Origin: Bacillota bacterium
GTDB lineage: Bacteria > Bacillota > Bacilli > Paenibacillales > UBA4045
Reading direction: 5' to 3'
Length of the DNA: 64,000 bases
Assembly (NCBI GenBank): GCA_023441055.1
Contig: JAEZQY010000005.1
Span: 82,122 to 146,121, forward strand
Numbering within the stretch: position 1 is the stretch's first letter; every line of letters begins with the position of its first letter. The position numbers were made by a program, and so were the translations under genes. The notes beneath the pieces were generated by a model that was not told the origin of the DNA, ran no database searches, and saw nothing but the letters and a program-made list of their open reading frames with translations. This document shows positions 24,757-33,525 of this stretch, piece by piece.

Positions 24757-24892
24757 GTTGGGCTGAGTTTGGTGCAAAAAATAACAAGATCGAAGTGGAA
24801 TTACCATGGAGTAGCGACTCGCTTGCCATTAGAATTGAGTCACCTAAATGGGTTGATTCTCACAATAATTTGAAACTCGGAGGTCATCAGCT

Positions 24893-25975
24893 GTGACACA
24901 TCTTCAAATTGACATTGCAACTGTTCATCACAAAATTGGAAAGCTTGTTGACAGTACTATGAATCTAAAAGCAACAGAAGGGGTTCGTGAGACTGGGCCG
25001 ATCGGTATTATGGATATGAACAATTGGGAGTGGTCTCAGGGTGTCGCGCTCTTCGCAGTATACCTGTATTACCAAGAGACTAGGGACTCCTCGCTGCTGA
25101 CACAGCTGCAGAATTGGTTCGATCGACATATTGAAAGCGGAACCATTCCAGACAAGAACATTAATACCATGTGCCCGTTGCTAACGCTTAGCTACTTGTA
25201 CGAAGAAACAGGCAATGAGATTTATTTAAGCATCTGCAAAGAATGGGCTGTCTACGCTATGGAGGAATTGCCGCGCACTGGTGAAGGCAGCATGCAGCAT
25301 ATCGTCTCAGGGAATCCAAATGAAGGTGAAATCTGGGATGATACGCTGTATATGACAGTTCTATTCGTTGCCAGGATGGGGGCATTATTGAAGAATGACA
25401 GCTATGTGCAAGAGAGTATTCATCAATTTCTCGTTCATTTAAAGTACTTAACTGATCCGAAGAGCGGTCTCTTCTACCATGCATGGACATTCAAAGAAAA
25501 TCATCACTTCGCAGCAGCCTTGTGGGCAAGAGGGAATGCCTGGTATACCGCTGGCTTAGTCGACTACATGGATATGATTACATTGCCAGATGGTGTGCGC
25601 AAGTTCCTGTTGTCATCGCTGGAGAGACAGGTAAGCAAGCTGTCTGACGTTCAATCACCATCAGGAATGTGGCATACACTGCTGCTTGAGCCTGAATCGT
25701 ACGAAGAGACTTCAGCGACATCCGCCTTCGCCTACGGCATTCTAAAAGCAGTGCGCTTAGGCTATCTGCCTCATTCCTACCAAGCGGTGGGCATGAAGGC
25801 TATGGGAGCGGTAATCAAGCAAATTGATGAGGATGGAATCGTTCATGGTGTGTCTTATGGGACTGGGAAAAAGTGGACGCTGCAGGAATATCGGGATATT
25901 CCCATCTGTCCAATGCCCTATGGTCAATCGATGGCGTTATTAATGTTAGTCGAAGGCTTAAAGCATATAGAATAG
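24893..25975 (+). CDS. GH105-like unsaturated rhamnogalacturonyl hydrolase
   Basis: A 360-residue protein of the (alpha/alpha)6-barrel GH88/GH105 type, which removes the 4,5-unsaturated uronic acid left by polysaccharide lyases. Signatures are MDMNNWEWSQGVALFAVY near residue 40, EIWDDTLYMTVLFVARMG near residue 145, and HAWTF followed by ALWARGNAWYTAGLVDYMD near residues 200-230. No signal peptide is visible, so it should act in the cytoplasm on imported oligosaccharides. The GTG start has GGAGG 8 nt upstream. It ends 15 bp before a large unknown gene, probably a functional partner. Substrate choice (rhamnogalacturonan or another glycan) cannot be read from sequence. Confidence 0.78.
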   Translation: MTHLQIDIATVHHKIGKLVDSTMNLKATEGVRETGPIGIMDMNNWEWSQGVALFAVYLYYQETRDSSLLTQLQNWFDRHIESGTIPDKNINTMCPLLTLSYLYEETGNEIYLSICKEWAVYAMEELPRTGEGSMQHIVSGNPNEGEIWDDTLYMTVLFVARMGALLKNDSYVQESIHQFLVHLKYLTDPKSGLFYHAWTFKENHHFAAALWARGNAWYTAGLVDYMDMITLPDGVRKFLLSSLERQVSKLSDVQSPSGMWHTLLLEPESYEETSATSAFAYGILKAVRLGYLPHSYQAVGMKAMGAVIKQIDEDGIVHGVSYGTGKKWTLQEYRDIPICPMPYGQSMALLMLVEGLKHIE

Positions 25976-25990
25976 GAGTGGAACGAGAAG

Positions 25991-27823
25991 ATGAGAGATC
26001 CATTAAAAGATCGATATTATCTTGAAATGTGCGCCAAACAGAAGGTGAATAATAGTAATCCCAGAGAATCACTATTGAAAGCGTTAGTCATGCTCTCTAC
26101 GGATCAGGAGCTGGATGAAACATGGATTACCGATGCCTTCAGACCACTCTATTATCGATTGGACTGCAGCGACTTCTCGGTCGCATTGATGCTGAGGATT
26201 CTATATTTGCATCAGGATAAGCTAAGTGATCAGTTAAGAATGCAAATGAAAGAAATGATCATTAGCTTTGATTACTGGTATAGCAAGACGGCTAAATTCC
26301 CTGGCAGGCAGAATATGTGGACTGAGAATCATATCCTGTGCTTCCATACTTCAGAATACTTGGCTGGACAGCTGTATCCGGATGACGTGTTCACTTATAA
26401 TGGTCTGAAGGGCTCTGAAGTATGTGAACAGGTAAAGCCGAAGATCATGGATTGGATCAGGATTAAAGGGTTAGTTGGGTTTAGTGAGTGGGACTCGAAC
26501 AATTATATGATAGTAAACCTGCAATCCCTGTTGAATGTGTACGATTTCAGCCATGACATGGAATTGAAGCAATATGCCAGACAGTTGATGGATATCATCA
26601 TGCTCGGGATTTCAGTAAATTCGTTCAGAGGCATATATGCCAGCACGCATGGTAGAACAGAGGCAAAGTACATCAAGAACGCTGCCGAAGATCCTTCTAC
26701 GATTGTCTGTAAGCTATTGTGGGATATCGGCGAATTCCCGGATGTAATCAAGATTATGAAAGGTCCTGTCGTGCTGGCAACCAGCACGTATGAGCCTGAT
26801 CCGATCTTGGAGAAAATCGCGCGCGACGAAAATAAGGTGCTCGAAAATAAAGAGCAGCAAAGCTTCGATGTTGAGGATGGTCCAGCGCTTGGCAGAGGCT
26901 ATGAGGATGAATATGACCTGACGTTATATTGGCAGAACATGGGCTATACGCATAAGTTGATTGTTGATCAGAACAAGCAAGTAGGCGAAGCAAATGGTAT
27001 TATCGTGCATGATGAAGTCTATAGCGAGCTTCAATATGTCAAGCAATGCTTGTCTCAAGGCATTGAGCCTGAGCCTTGCCGCGCTAAAGTGTATCTAAGC
27101 AGAGTGAATAAGATCACGTATCGTACAGCGGATTATATGCTCAGTTGTGCGCAGGACTTCAGAAAGGGGCAGCGAGGCTTTCAACAGCATATCTGGCAAG
27201 CAACACTGGGAGCTAATGCTGTTGTATTCACGACGCAGCCGGGCAGTCCAGTTGAAGGGCAAGGAAGACCTGATTTATGGATGGGCAATGAGCGGATGCC
27301 GCGTGCAGTGCAATACAAGAACACACTGATTGCCTTGCATCATCTGCACCATGAGGTGAGCTTGCCATACTCACACGCCTACTTCCCAAGAAACGAAATG
27401 GACGAATGTCTGGAAGTCGAAGGCTGGTTGATTGGGAGAAAGGATAATGGGTACGTCGCGTTATACTCTCAGCATGGCTATCGCTGGTCAACAGAAGCTG
27501 ACTTACGTGATTGCGAGGTGCTGTGCGAGCGTCCACATAATGGGTGGGTGTGCCAAATGGGGAGCAAGTCCGAGAATGGCTCGTACAAGCAATTTATCAT
27601 TGAGACGCTTGAAACGAAGGTTCAAGCCAGCGAGGATGGCTTACGCTGCGAGTTTCCGAACTATTCGATGGAATTGAACTGGGAGGGGCCACTGCGAATA
27701 AATGATGAGGCCCAATCCATAACGAATTATAAGCGATTTGATAATCCATATTGTCAATCTGATTACAGAAGCGGTATCTATCATATTCAATTCGAAGGGG
27801 AGTCACGTGTTATCTCCTTCTAG
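25991..27823 (+). CDS. Unknown 610-residue protein, lyase-like architecture
   Basis: I do not recognise this family with confidence. The N-terminal half (to about residue 260) is helical with repeated aromatic and Asp/Asn motifs such as GRQNMWTENHILCFHTSEYLAGQLYP and GFSEWDSNNYMIVNLQSLLNVYDF, like an alpha/alpha toroid. The C-terminal half is strand-rich, including RGFQQHIWQATLGANAVVFTTQPGS and GRPDLWMGNERMPRAVQY. A toroid plus beta-sandwich is common among polysaccharide lyases. The upstream partner is a GH105-like enzyme that acts on lyase products, so a lyase role is plausible. There is no signal peptide. Candidate catalytic residues are the Asn-His of TENH and the Tyr/Asn of SNNY (inference). 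Confidence 0.85.
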   Translation: MRDPLKDRYYLEMCAKQKVNNSNPRESLLKALVMLSTDQELDETWITDAFRPLYYRLDCSDFSVALMLRILYLHQDKLSDQLRMQMKEMIISFDYWYSKTAKFPGRQNMWTENHILCFHTSEYLAGQLYPDDVFTYNGLKGSEVCEQVKPKIMDWIRIKGLVGFSEWDSNNYMIVNLQSLLNVYDFSHDMELKQYARQLMDIIMLGISVNSFRGIYASTHGRTEAKYIKNAAEDPSTIVCKLLWDIGEFPDVIKIMKGPVVLATSTYEPDPILEKIARDENKVLENKEQQSFDVEDGPALGRGYEDEYDLTLYWQNMGYTHKLIVDQNKQVGEANGIIVHDEVYSELQYVKQCLSQGIEPEPCRAKVYLSRVNKITYRTADYMLSCAQDFRKGQRGFQQHIWQATLGANAVVFTTQPGSPVEGQGRPDLWMGNERMPRAVQYKNTLIALHHLHHEVSLPYSHAYFPRNEMDECLEVEGWLIGRKDNGYVALYSQHGYRWSTEADLRDCEVLCERPHNGWVCQMGSKSENGSYKQFIIETLETKVQASEDGLRCEFPNYSMELNWEGPLRINDEAQSITNYKRFDNPYCQSDYRSGIYHIQFEGESRVISF

Positions 27824-27832
27824 GCTTCCTCA

Positions 27833-27863
27833 CAAAAAAGAGAGCGCGATGCTCTCTTTTTTG
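27833..27863 (+). terminator. Bidirectional terminator between convergent genes
   Basis: CAAAAAAGAGAGC at 27833-27845 pairs perfectly with GCTCTCTTTTTTG at 27851-27863. With A and T runs on both sides it can end transcripts from both the 25991 gene and the minus-strand DUF2627 gene. Confidence 0.9.
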
Positions 27864-27866
27864 ATA

Positions 27867-28154
27867 TTAATTGCTGTTCGTTCGGTCGCCTGGTCTTGGT
27901 CGCGGACCTCGTTTCTTGCGGAAGCGTGAAGACAGGTAGTTCCGCTTCTGGTCGCGGAAGAAGATCCAGCCTCCTAGAAAGCCTACGCCGAGGGCGAACA
28001 TAATGAGGCCCGCGATGAATTTCAGCCATGGGAATGCGGCTGGGCCGAAGGAGTCGAATATGGCATTCTTCATCGCAAGGAAGCCGTAGGTGGCGATGAG
28101 GCCTGGGATGACGAGCAGCATGATGGCAATTATTCTTGAGACGAGTAAGCGCAT
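27867..28154 (-). CDS. yqzF: DUF2627 membrane protein YqzF
   Basis: A 95-residue protein with two hydrophobic helices (about residues 5-28 and 43-65) and a strongly basic C-terminus (RFRKKRGPRPRPGDR). MRLLVSRIIAIMLLVIPGLIA and LGVGFLGGWIFFRDQKRNY fit DUF2627/YqzF, found between spo0A and the bkd genes in Bacillus as here. AAGGAAG precedes the ATG. The function is unknown. It is divergent from lpd. Confidence 0.88.
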   Translation of the reverse strand: MRLLVSRIIAIMLLVIPGLIATYGFLAMKNAIFDSFGPAAFPWLKFIAGLIMFALGVGFLGGWIFFRDQKRNYLSSRFRKKRGPRPRPGDRTNSN

Positions 28155-28249
28155 AGTTTGTTCTTCCTTTATCGAATTGCTTTATTTTTCTGCTGTACAT
28201 CATTATACTTTGTTTAGTGATGGAAATGAAGGAAGGGGAAGTTACGCAT

Positions 28250-29674
28250 ATGACGAAATCATACGATATAGTTGTTCTCGGTGGAGGACCTGGCGGATAT
28301 ACAGCTGCGATACGCGCCGCTCAGCTCGGTAAGAAGACGGCGATTGTGGAACGGGACAAGCTGGGAGGAATATGTCTGCATAAGGGCTGCATTCCGAGCA
28401 AGTCGCTGCTGCGCAGCGCAGAGGTGTATGCGACGATGAAGGACAGCGCATCCTACGGGATCGATGTGGAATCAGTCAGTCTTAACCTTCAGCGTGTGCA
28501 TGAGCGCAAGCGGCAAGCGGTTGACCAGTTACATAAGGGTGTAGAATTCCTAATGAAGAAGAACAAGATCGACGTATATATCGGCAATGGCCGGGTCATC
28601 GGTCCATCGATCTTCTCGCCGCGCAGCGGGGCGGTGGCGGTCGAGCTCGCCGACGGTGAGGCTGAGACGCTGGTCAGCGAGCATCTGATCATCGCGACTG
28701 GTGCCCGTCCTCGATCGCTTCCGGGACTTACGATCGACGGCGTGAATGTGATTACAAGCGATGATGCGTTATTGATGGAGGAGCTGCCCGAGTCGATGGT
28801 TATTATCGGCGGTGGAGTCATCGGTGTGGAGTGGGCTTCGATGATGAGCGACTTCGGCGTCGCGGTTACGATTGTGGAATATGCGGAGCATCTGGTGCCG
28901 CTCGAGGATACAGAAGTGTCCAAGGAGCTCGAGCGTCTATTCAAGAAGCGCAAGATTAAGGTGATCACTGCCGCCAAGGTGATCGCGGAATCAGTCAAGT
29001 CCGATGTGAATGGCGGGGTGAAGCTACAAGCGGAGGTTAAGGGCGAGATCGTGGAGCTGAAGGCGGATAAGGTGCTGGTGTCTGTCGGCAGGCAAGCGAA
29101 TATCGAGGGACTCGGTCTCGAGAATACGGATGTTGCCACGGAGCGCGGTGTCATTGCGGTCAATGGCTATATGCAGACGAAGGAGGCGCATATCTATGCC
29201 ATCGGTGATGTGAATGGCGGACTACAGCTGGCGCATATGGCGAGTCATGAAGGCATCCTGGCTGTGGAGCATGCGTGCGGAATGGATGTGCAGCCAATCC
29301 AGGAGCATCTGGTCCCGCGCTGCATCTATACACGACCTGAAATCGCGAGTGTCGGTTACTCCGAGCAACAGGCCAAGAAGCTCGGCTACGAGACGAAGAC
29401 GAGCAAGGTCAGCTTCAAGCCGCTTGGGAAGGCCATCGTACTCGGTGAGAATGACGGCTTCATCAAGGTGGTGGCTGACGCGCAGACGAATGATATTCTA
29501 GGCGTGCATATGATTGGTCCACATGCTACGGATATGATTGCTGAAGCGGCGCTCGCACAGGTGCTGAACGCGACACCGTGGGAGGTTGGACAGACGATTC
29601 ATCCGCATCCGACATTGTCGGAAGGCTTGATGGAGGCCATGCTGGCGATCGATGGCAAAGCCCTTAGTTTCTAA
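28250..29674 (+). CDS. lpd: Dihydrolipoyl dehydrogenase of the branched-chain keto acid complex
   Basis: A 474-residue E3 flavoenzyme that reoxidises dihydrolipoamide with NAD. It begins with the FAD-binding DIVVLGGGPGGYTAAIRAAQ, has the redox disulfide GGICLHKGCIPSK near residues 41-53, the NAD-binding VIIGGGVIGVEWASMM, the YAIGDVNG motif and the C-terminal HPHPTLSEGLMEA with the catalytic His-Glu. I chose the ATG at 28250 because homology begins there; GTG at 28217 and an ATG at 28220 are in frame. The three genes downstream encode the E1 and E2 subunits, so it is assigned to the branched-chain complex (Bkd) rather than pyruvate dehydrogenase. Confidence 0.94.
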   Translation: MTKSYDIVVLGGGPGGYTAAIRAAQLGKKTAIVERDKLGGICLHKGCIPSKSLLRSAEVYATMKDSASYGIDVESVSLNLQRVHERKRQAVDQLHKGVEFLMKKNKIDVYIGNGRVIGPSIFSPRSGAVAVELADGEAETLVSEHLIIATGARPRSLPGLTIDGVNVITSDDALLMEELPESMVIIGGGVIGVEWASMMSDFGVAVTIVEYAEHLVPLEDTEVSKELERLFKKRKIKVITAAKVIAESVKSDVNGGVKLQAEVKGEIVELKADKVLVSVGRQANIEGLGLENTDVATERGVIAVNGYMQTKEAHIYAIGDVNGGLQLAHMASHEGILAVEHACGMDVQPIQEHLVPRCIYTRPEIASVGYSEQQAKKLGYETKTSKVSFKPLGKAIVLGENDGFIKVVADAQTNDILGVHMIGPHATDMIAEAALAQVLNATPWEVGQTIHPHPTLSEGLMEAMLAIDGKALSF

Positions 29675-29776
29675 GAAATTGACGCTCGGAGGAAAGTTTA
29701 TCTTCATATTTTAATGGAATTGTACTATACTTATAGTGTAGTCTTAGGACCAGGTAATAAGAAGGAGCTGAATGCC

Positions 29777-30781
29777 ATGGCGATCGGTCAATTGATGAAG
29801 CACAGACAACTCGGTCTATCCGATGAACAAGCACTTGACATGTACCGGACGATGCTGCTCGCTCGCAGGTTCGATGAGCGTGCATTAGTGCTGCAACGCG
29901 CCGGCAAGATTAACTTCCACGTATCGGGCATCGGCCAGGAGGCAGCGCAGGTTGGAGCGGCGTTCGCCTTGCAGAAGGAGAAGGATTACTTCCTGCCCTA
30001 TTATCGCGACTATGCGTTCGTGCTGTCGGTGGGCATGACGGTTCGCGACCTGATGCTGTCGATCTTCGCTAAAGCGGAGGACCCCAATAGCGGCGGAAGA
30101 CAGATGCCCGGACACTTCGGATATAAGAAATATAACATCGTAACGGGCTCAAGCCCGGTTACAACGCAAGTTCCGCACGCGGTCGGCTTCGCGCTGGCGG
30201 CGAAGATGAAGAAGCAGGACTTCGTCTCCTTCGTCACCTTCGGTGATGGGTCCAGCAATCAGGGCGACTTCCATGAGGGCTGCAATTTCGCCGGTGTGCA
30301 TAAGTTGCCTGTAATCTTCATGTGTGAGAATAATCAATATGCGATCTCGATTCCATATCACCGCCAGACTGCGGCAGCTCGCATCTCTGACCGTGCAGTC
30401 GGCTACGGCTTCCCTGGCTATACGGTGGACGGGAACGACGTGCTGGAGATGTACCGGGTTGTTAAGGAAGCGCGCGAGCGTGCGCAACGCGGCGAAGGAC
30501 CAACGTTGATCGAGGCACTTGTATACCGCGTATCACCGCACTCCACCTCCGATGATGATATGGTGTATCGGACGCGCGAGGAAGTTGACCAGCATATTGC
30601 GAGTGACGGTATCCCGAAGTTCCGCGCATATCTGGAGGAATGCGGCCTGTGGAATGCGGACAAGGAAGAGGCGTTGCTGCAGGAATTGAATCAAGAAATC
30701 AAGGAAGCGACCGAGTACGGTGATCGAGCGCCGTTCCCTCTACCTGAGGATACCTTGAAGTATGTGTACGCGGAAGAGTGA
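29777..30781 (+). CDS. bkdAA: Branched-chain 2-oxoacid dehydrogenase E1 alpha subunit
   Basis: A 334-residue thiamine diphosphate-dependent E1 alpha subunit. The cofactor motif is GDGSSNQGDFHEGCNFAGVHKLPVIFMCENNQYAIS around residues 155-190; the substrate and regulatory region shows GRQMPGHFGYKKYNIVTGSSPV and YRVSPHSTSDDD. It decarboxylates the 2-oxoacids of Val, Leu and Ile to start synthesis of branched-chain fatty acid primers. AAGGAG precedes the ATG at 29777; the frame back to 29714 adds non-homologous residues. A 102-bp gap separates it from lpd. Confidence 0.95.
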   Translation: MAIGQLMKHRQLGLSDEQALDMYRTMLLARRFDERALVLQRAGKINFHVSGIGQEAAQVGAAFALQKEKDYFLPYYRDYAFVLSVGMTVRDLMLSIFAKAEDPNSGGRQMPGHFGYKKYNIVTGSSPVTTQVPHAVGFALAAKMKKQDFVSFVTFGDGSSNQGDFHEGCNFAGVHKLPVIFMCENNQYAISIPYHRQTAAARISDRAVGYGFPGYTVDGNDVLEMYRVVKEARERAQRGEGPTLIEALVYRVSPHSTSDDDMVYRTREEVDQHIASDGIPKFRAYLEECGLWNADKEEALLQELNQEIKEATEYGDRAPFPLPEDTLKYVYAEE

Positions 30782-30794
30782 GGAGGACTAAGCG

Positions 30795-31778
30795 ATGGCG
30801 GTTATGACCTATATAGATGCAATTCGTTCCGGTATGCGCGATGAGATGGAGCGTGATGAGGATGTCTTCGTATTAGGGGAAGACGTCGGGATTAAGGGCG
30901 GCGTGTTCGGTACGACGAAGGGGCTGTACGAGCAGTTCGGGGAATACCGCGCGATGGATACCCCGCTGGCCGAGTCAGCGATCGCCGGTGTGGCAATTGG
31001 CGCCGCGATGTACGGCATGAAGCCGATCGCAGAGATGCAGTATTCGGACTTCATGCTGCCAGCGACGAATCAGATCATCAGTGAGGCGGCGAAGATTCGC
31101 TATCGCTCCAACAATGATTGGAGTTGTCCGCTTGTCGTGCGTGCGCCGATCGGCGGGGGTGTGTTCGGTGGACTGTATCATTCCCAGTGTCCAGAGTCGA
31201 TCTTCTTCGGCACGCCGGGGCTGAAGATTGTTGTGCCATCAACCCCATATGATGCTAAGGGGCTGCTCATTGCTGCGATACGGGATCCGGATCCGGTGCT
31301 TTATTTTGAACATAAGAAGTGTTACAGAATGATTAGCGGCGAGGTGCCGGACGGTGACTACACGGTGCCGATCGGCAAGGCGGATGTGAAGCGGGAGGGG
31401 ACGGATCTTACCGTAATTACGTACGGGCTGACGGTTCACTTCGCGCTGCAGGCGGCGGAGGATCTGGCGAAGGAAGGGTATAGCGCACATATTCTCGATC
31501 TACGCACGATTCAGCCGCTGGATAATGAAGCGATTCTGGAAGCGACCGCGAAGACGGGCAAGGTGCTGATCCTCCACGAGGACAACAAGACTGGCGGCGT
31601 AGGCGCAGAGGTGTCGGCGATTATCGCGGAGGAGCTGCTATACGATCTGGATGCCCCGATTATGCGAATGGGCGGATATGATGTGCCAGCGATGCCGATT
31701 AGCCCGCCTATGGAGAAGTTCTTCATGCCGAACAAGGAGAAGGTCCTGGAGGCTATGCTAAAGCTGGCTCGCTATTGA
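30795..31778 (+). CDS. bkdAB: Branched-chain 2-oxoacid dehydrogenase E1 beta subunit
   Basis: A 327-residue E1 beta subunit, partner of bkdAA. Motifs: VFVLGEDVGIKGGVFGTTKGL, DTPLAESAIAGVAIGAAMYGMKPIAEMQ and the C-terminal domain with DLRTIQPLDNEAILE and HEDNKTGGVGAEVSA. Together with the alpha subunit it makes the alpha2beta2 decarboxylase. GGAGGA precedes the ATG, 13 bp after bkdAA, so the two are co-translated. Confidence 0.96.
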   Translation: MAVMTYIDAIRSGMRDEMERDEDVFVLGEDVGIKGGVFGTTKGLYEQFGEYRAMDTPLAESAIAGVAIGAAMYGMKPIAEMQYSDFMLPATNQIISEAAKIRYRSNNDWSCPLVVRAPIGGGVFGGLYHSQCPESIFFGTPGLKIVVPSTPYDAKGLLIAAIRDPDPVLYFEHKKCYRMISGEVPDGDYTVPIGKADVKREGTDLTVITYGLTVHFALQAAEDLAKEGYSAHILDLRTIQPLDNEAILEATAKTGKVLILHEDNKTGGVGAEVSAIIAEELLYDLDAPIMRMGGYDVPAMPISPPMEKFFMPNKEKVLEAMLKLARY

Positions 31779-31802
31779 GTTCACGGAGGGAGAGCAATAG
31801 AT

Positions 31803-33176
31803 ATGCAAGAATCGACAGTTAGAGGCACCGGGATCCCGATGCCGCAGTTCGCGGAGAGTGTCGTAGAGGCGACGATTGGCAAGTGGTTGAAGCAGCCAGG
31901 TGACCGCATTGAACTGTACGAGCCGCTCTGTGAGGTTGTGACGGATAAAGTAACAGCAGAGCTGCCCTCGACGGTTGAGGGTGTGCTGCTTGAGATAATT
32001 GCCCAAGAGGGCGAGACGGTTGATGTGGGTGCGATTGTCTGTGTAATCGATGAGACTGGGCAGGCTGGGGCGGGTGCTGCGCCTCAAGCGGGTAGCGGTG
32101 TGAGTGCTGGAGCTGTGGCAGTTGCTGATGCTCATGCTGGTGAGAGAGGCTTGGCGAGTGATGGCCGGGATGCCGCAGGAGATATGAGTCGCCGCTATTC
32201 GCCTGCTGTGCGACGGCTGGCGGATGACAATGATATCGATCTGCGTCAGGTGAATGGGACCGGAATCGGCGGGCGCATAACCCGTAAGGATGTGCTGGCT
32301 GTGCTGGAAGGCGGCGCTGCGATGTCAGCATCTGCAAGTCGACATGCTGCTATGCCGGCATCAGCGGTGCAAGCGGCAGGAACTGCTGCGCCGGTCGCAC
32401 CTGTTAGGCAGGAGCGCGTACAGGTCAGCGAGCCGCCGAAGATGCCGCGTATCGAGGTTGAGCCATCTAGAGCAGGTGAGCGCGAATACTTCATCGATGT
32501 GACGCCCATCCGCAAGACGATCGCGAATCGTATGCACCAGAGCACGACAGAAATACCGCATGCCTGGACCTCAATTGAGGTCGATGTGACGAACCTGGCG
32601 CTGCTGCGCAATAAGGTAAAGGATGACTTCAAACGCAATGAAGGTGTTAATCTGACCTATATGGCGTTCCTGATCAAGTCGGTTGTCAGCGCGATCAAGG
32701 ACTTCCCTATAATGAACTCTGTGTGGCATCAGGATAAGATTACCGTCAAGCGCGATATTAATATCTCGCTGGCAGTCGGTACGGAGGATTCCGTTGTGAC
32801 GCCGGTGATCCAGAATGCCGATCAGAAGAATATTATCGGCATCGCCCGCGAGGTAGAGGACCTGGCCACGCGTACGCGCGCAGGAAAGCTAAGACCCGGC
32901 GATATGACAGGCGGTACGTTCACGATTAACAACACAGGAACGTTCGGCTCGGTGTTGTCTTATCCGATTATCAATTATCCGCAGGCGGCGATTCTGACCT
33001 TCGAATCGATCGTCAAGCGCCCGGTCGTGATCAATGACATGATTGCAGTGCGCTCGATGGTGAACCTGTGTCTATCGTTCGACCATCGGATTCTAGACGG
33101 CATTATATGCGGGCGATTCCATCAGCGGGTGAAGGATAACCTAGAGTCATACGGACCAGATACGAAGCTGTATTAA
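31803..33176 (+). CDS. bkdB: Branched-chain keto acid dehydrogenase E2 (lipoamide acyltransferase)
   Basis: A 457-residue E2 core. The lipoyl domain (residues 8-83) carries Lys49 in VVTDKVTAE. A Gly/Ala-rich linker is followed by the subunit-binding domain (SRRYSPAVRRLADDNDIDLRQVNGTG, about residues 127-165), a second Ala/Pro linker, then the catalytic domain from VTPIRKTIANRMHQS with the active-site SFDHRILDG near the end. It transfers the acyl group to CoA. ptb, bcd and buk, part of the B. subtilis bkd operon, are not here. Confidence 0.96.
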   Translation: MQESTVRGTGIPMPQFAESVVEATIGKWLKQPGDRIELYEPLCEVVTDKVTAELPSTVEGVLLEIIAQEGETVDVGAIVCVIDETGQAGAGAAPQAGSGVSAGAVAVADAHAGERGLASDGRDAAGDMSRRYSPAVRRLADDNDIDLRQVNGTGIGGRITRKDVLAVLEGGAAMSASASRHAAMPASAVQAAGTAAPVAPVRQERVQVSEPPKMPRIEVEPSRAGEREYFIDVTPIRKTIANRMHQSTTEIPHAWTSIEVDVTNLALLRNKVKDDFKRNEGVNLTYMAFLIKSVVSAIKDFPIMNSVWHQDKITVKRDINISLAVGTEDSVVTPVIQNADQKNIIGIAREVEDLATRTRAGKLRPGDMTGGTFTINNTGTFGSVLSYPIINYPQAAILTFESIVKRPVVINDMIAVRSMVNLCLSFDHRILDGIICGRFHQRVKDNLESYGPDTKLY

Positions 33177-33185
33177 TTTAGCGGT

Positions 33186-33242
33186 GGTGAATACAATAAG
33201 GGGTAGGGCTCGCAGGAGCTCTATCCCTTATTCTGATTCACC
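33186..33242 (+). terminator. Large hairpin after bkdB
   Basis: Outer arms GGTGAAT (33186-33192) and ATTCACC (33236-33242) enclose a 17-bp stem starting AATAAGGG at 33195 and ending CCCTTATT at 33232, with two mismatched or G-U positions. It starts 9 bp after the bkdB stop. There is no T tract on the plus side, so its activity as a terminator is unproven. Confidence 0.55.
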
Positions 33243-33267
33243 AGCGGCGTAGTCGGCTTAAATGAGC

Positions 33268-33323
33268 GCAGCGGCACTACTCTTGCATAGCTTGTTGGTA
33301 TTATGCAAGAGTAGTGCCGCTGC
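33268..33323. repeat. Perfect 22-bp inverted repeat
   Basis: 33268-33289 is the exact reverse complement of 33302-33323, with a 12-bp centre. It sits 7 bp beyond the stop of the minus-strand prli42 and may end its transcript, though no T run follows on either strand. The arms read GCAGCGGCACTACTC inward from the left end. Confidence 0.85.
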
Positions 33324-33330
33324 TTACTGC

Positions 33331-33432
33331 CTAACTGACTAGGAAGCCGATCGTGTACATGACTGTCGATAAGAGCATTGAGGCGATCATGACGTAGATC
33401 ACGATCTTCATCCACTTGTTCCTCGTATTCAT
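33331..33432 (-). CDS. prli42: Stressosome-associated small membrane protein Prli42
   Basis: A 33-residue protein: a short basic head (MNTRNKWMK), then one membrane helix (IVIYVMIASMLLSTVMYTIGFLV). The KxxxIVxYxMIxSMLLST pattern and the length fit Prli42, the miniprotein that anchors the stressosome to the membrane in Listeria and is conserved in Bacillaceae near the bkd genes. GAGAGG lies 6 nt before the ATG. It is convergent with bkdB and divergent from the tripeptidase gene. No stressosome gene lies in the window, so the role is by homology only. Confidence 0.8.
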   Translation of the reverse strand: MNTRNKWMKIVIYVMIASMLLSTVMYTIGFLVS

Positions 33433-33525
33433 GTTAATCCTCTCCATCTTTTTTGAACTTCTATAATGAATACGATACACTGATCTCATGCACAATTCAA
33501 CCTGAATGAATTGGAGGTTTGACTG

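Noticed and set aside
28177..28209. Sigma-A or sigma-54 promoter of lpd
   Set aside because: TTGCTT and TATACT are 21 bp apart, too far for sigma A, and no GG/GC pair typical of sigma 54 is present.
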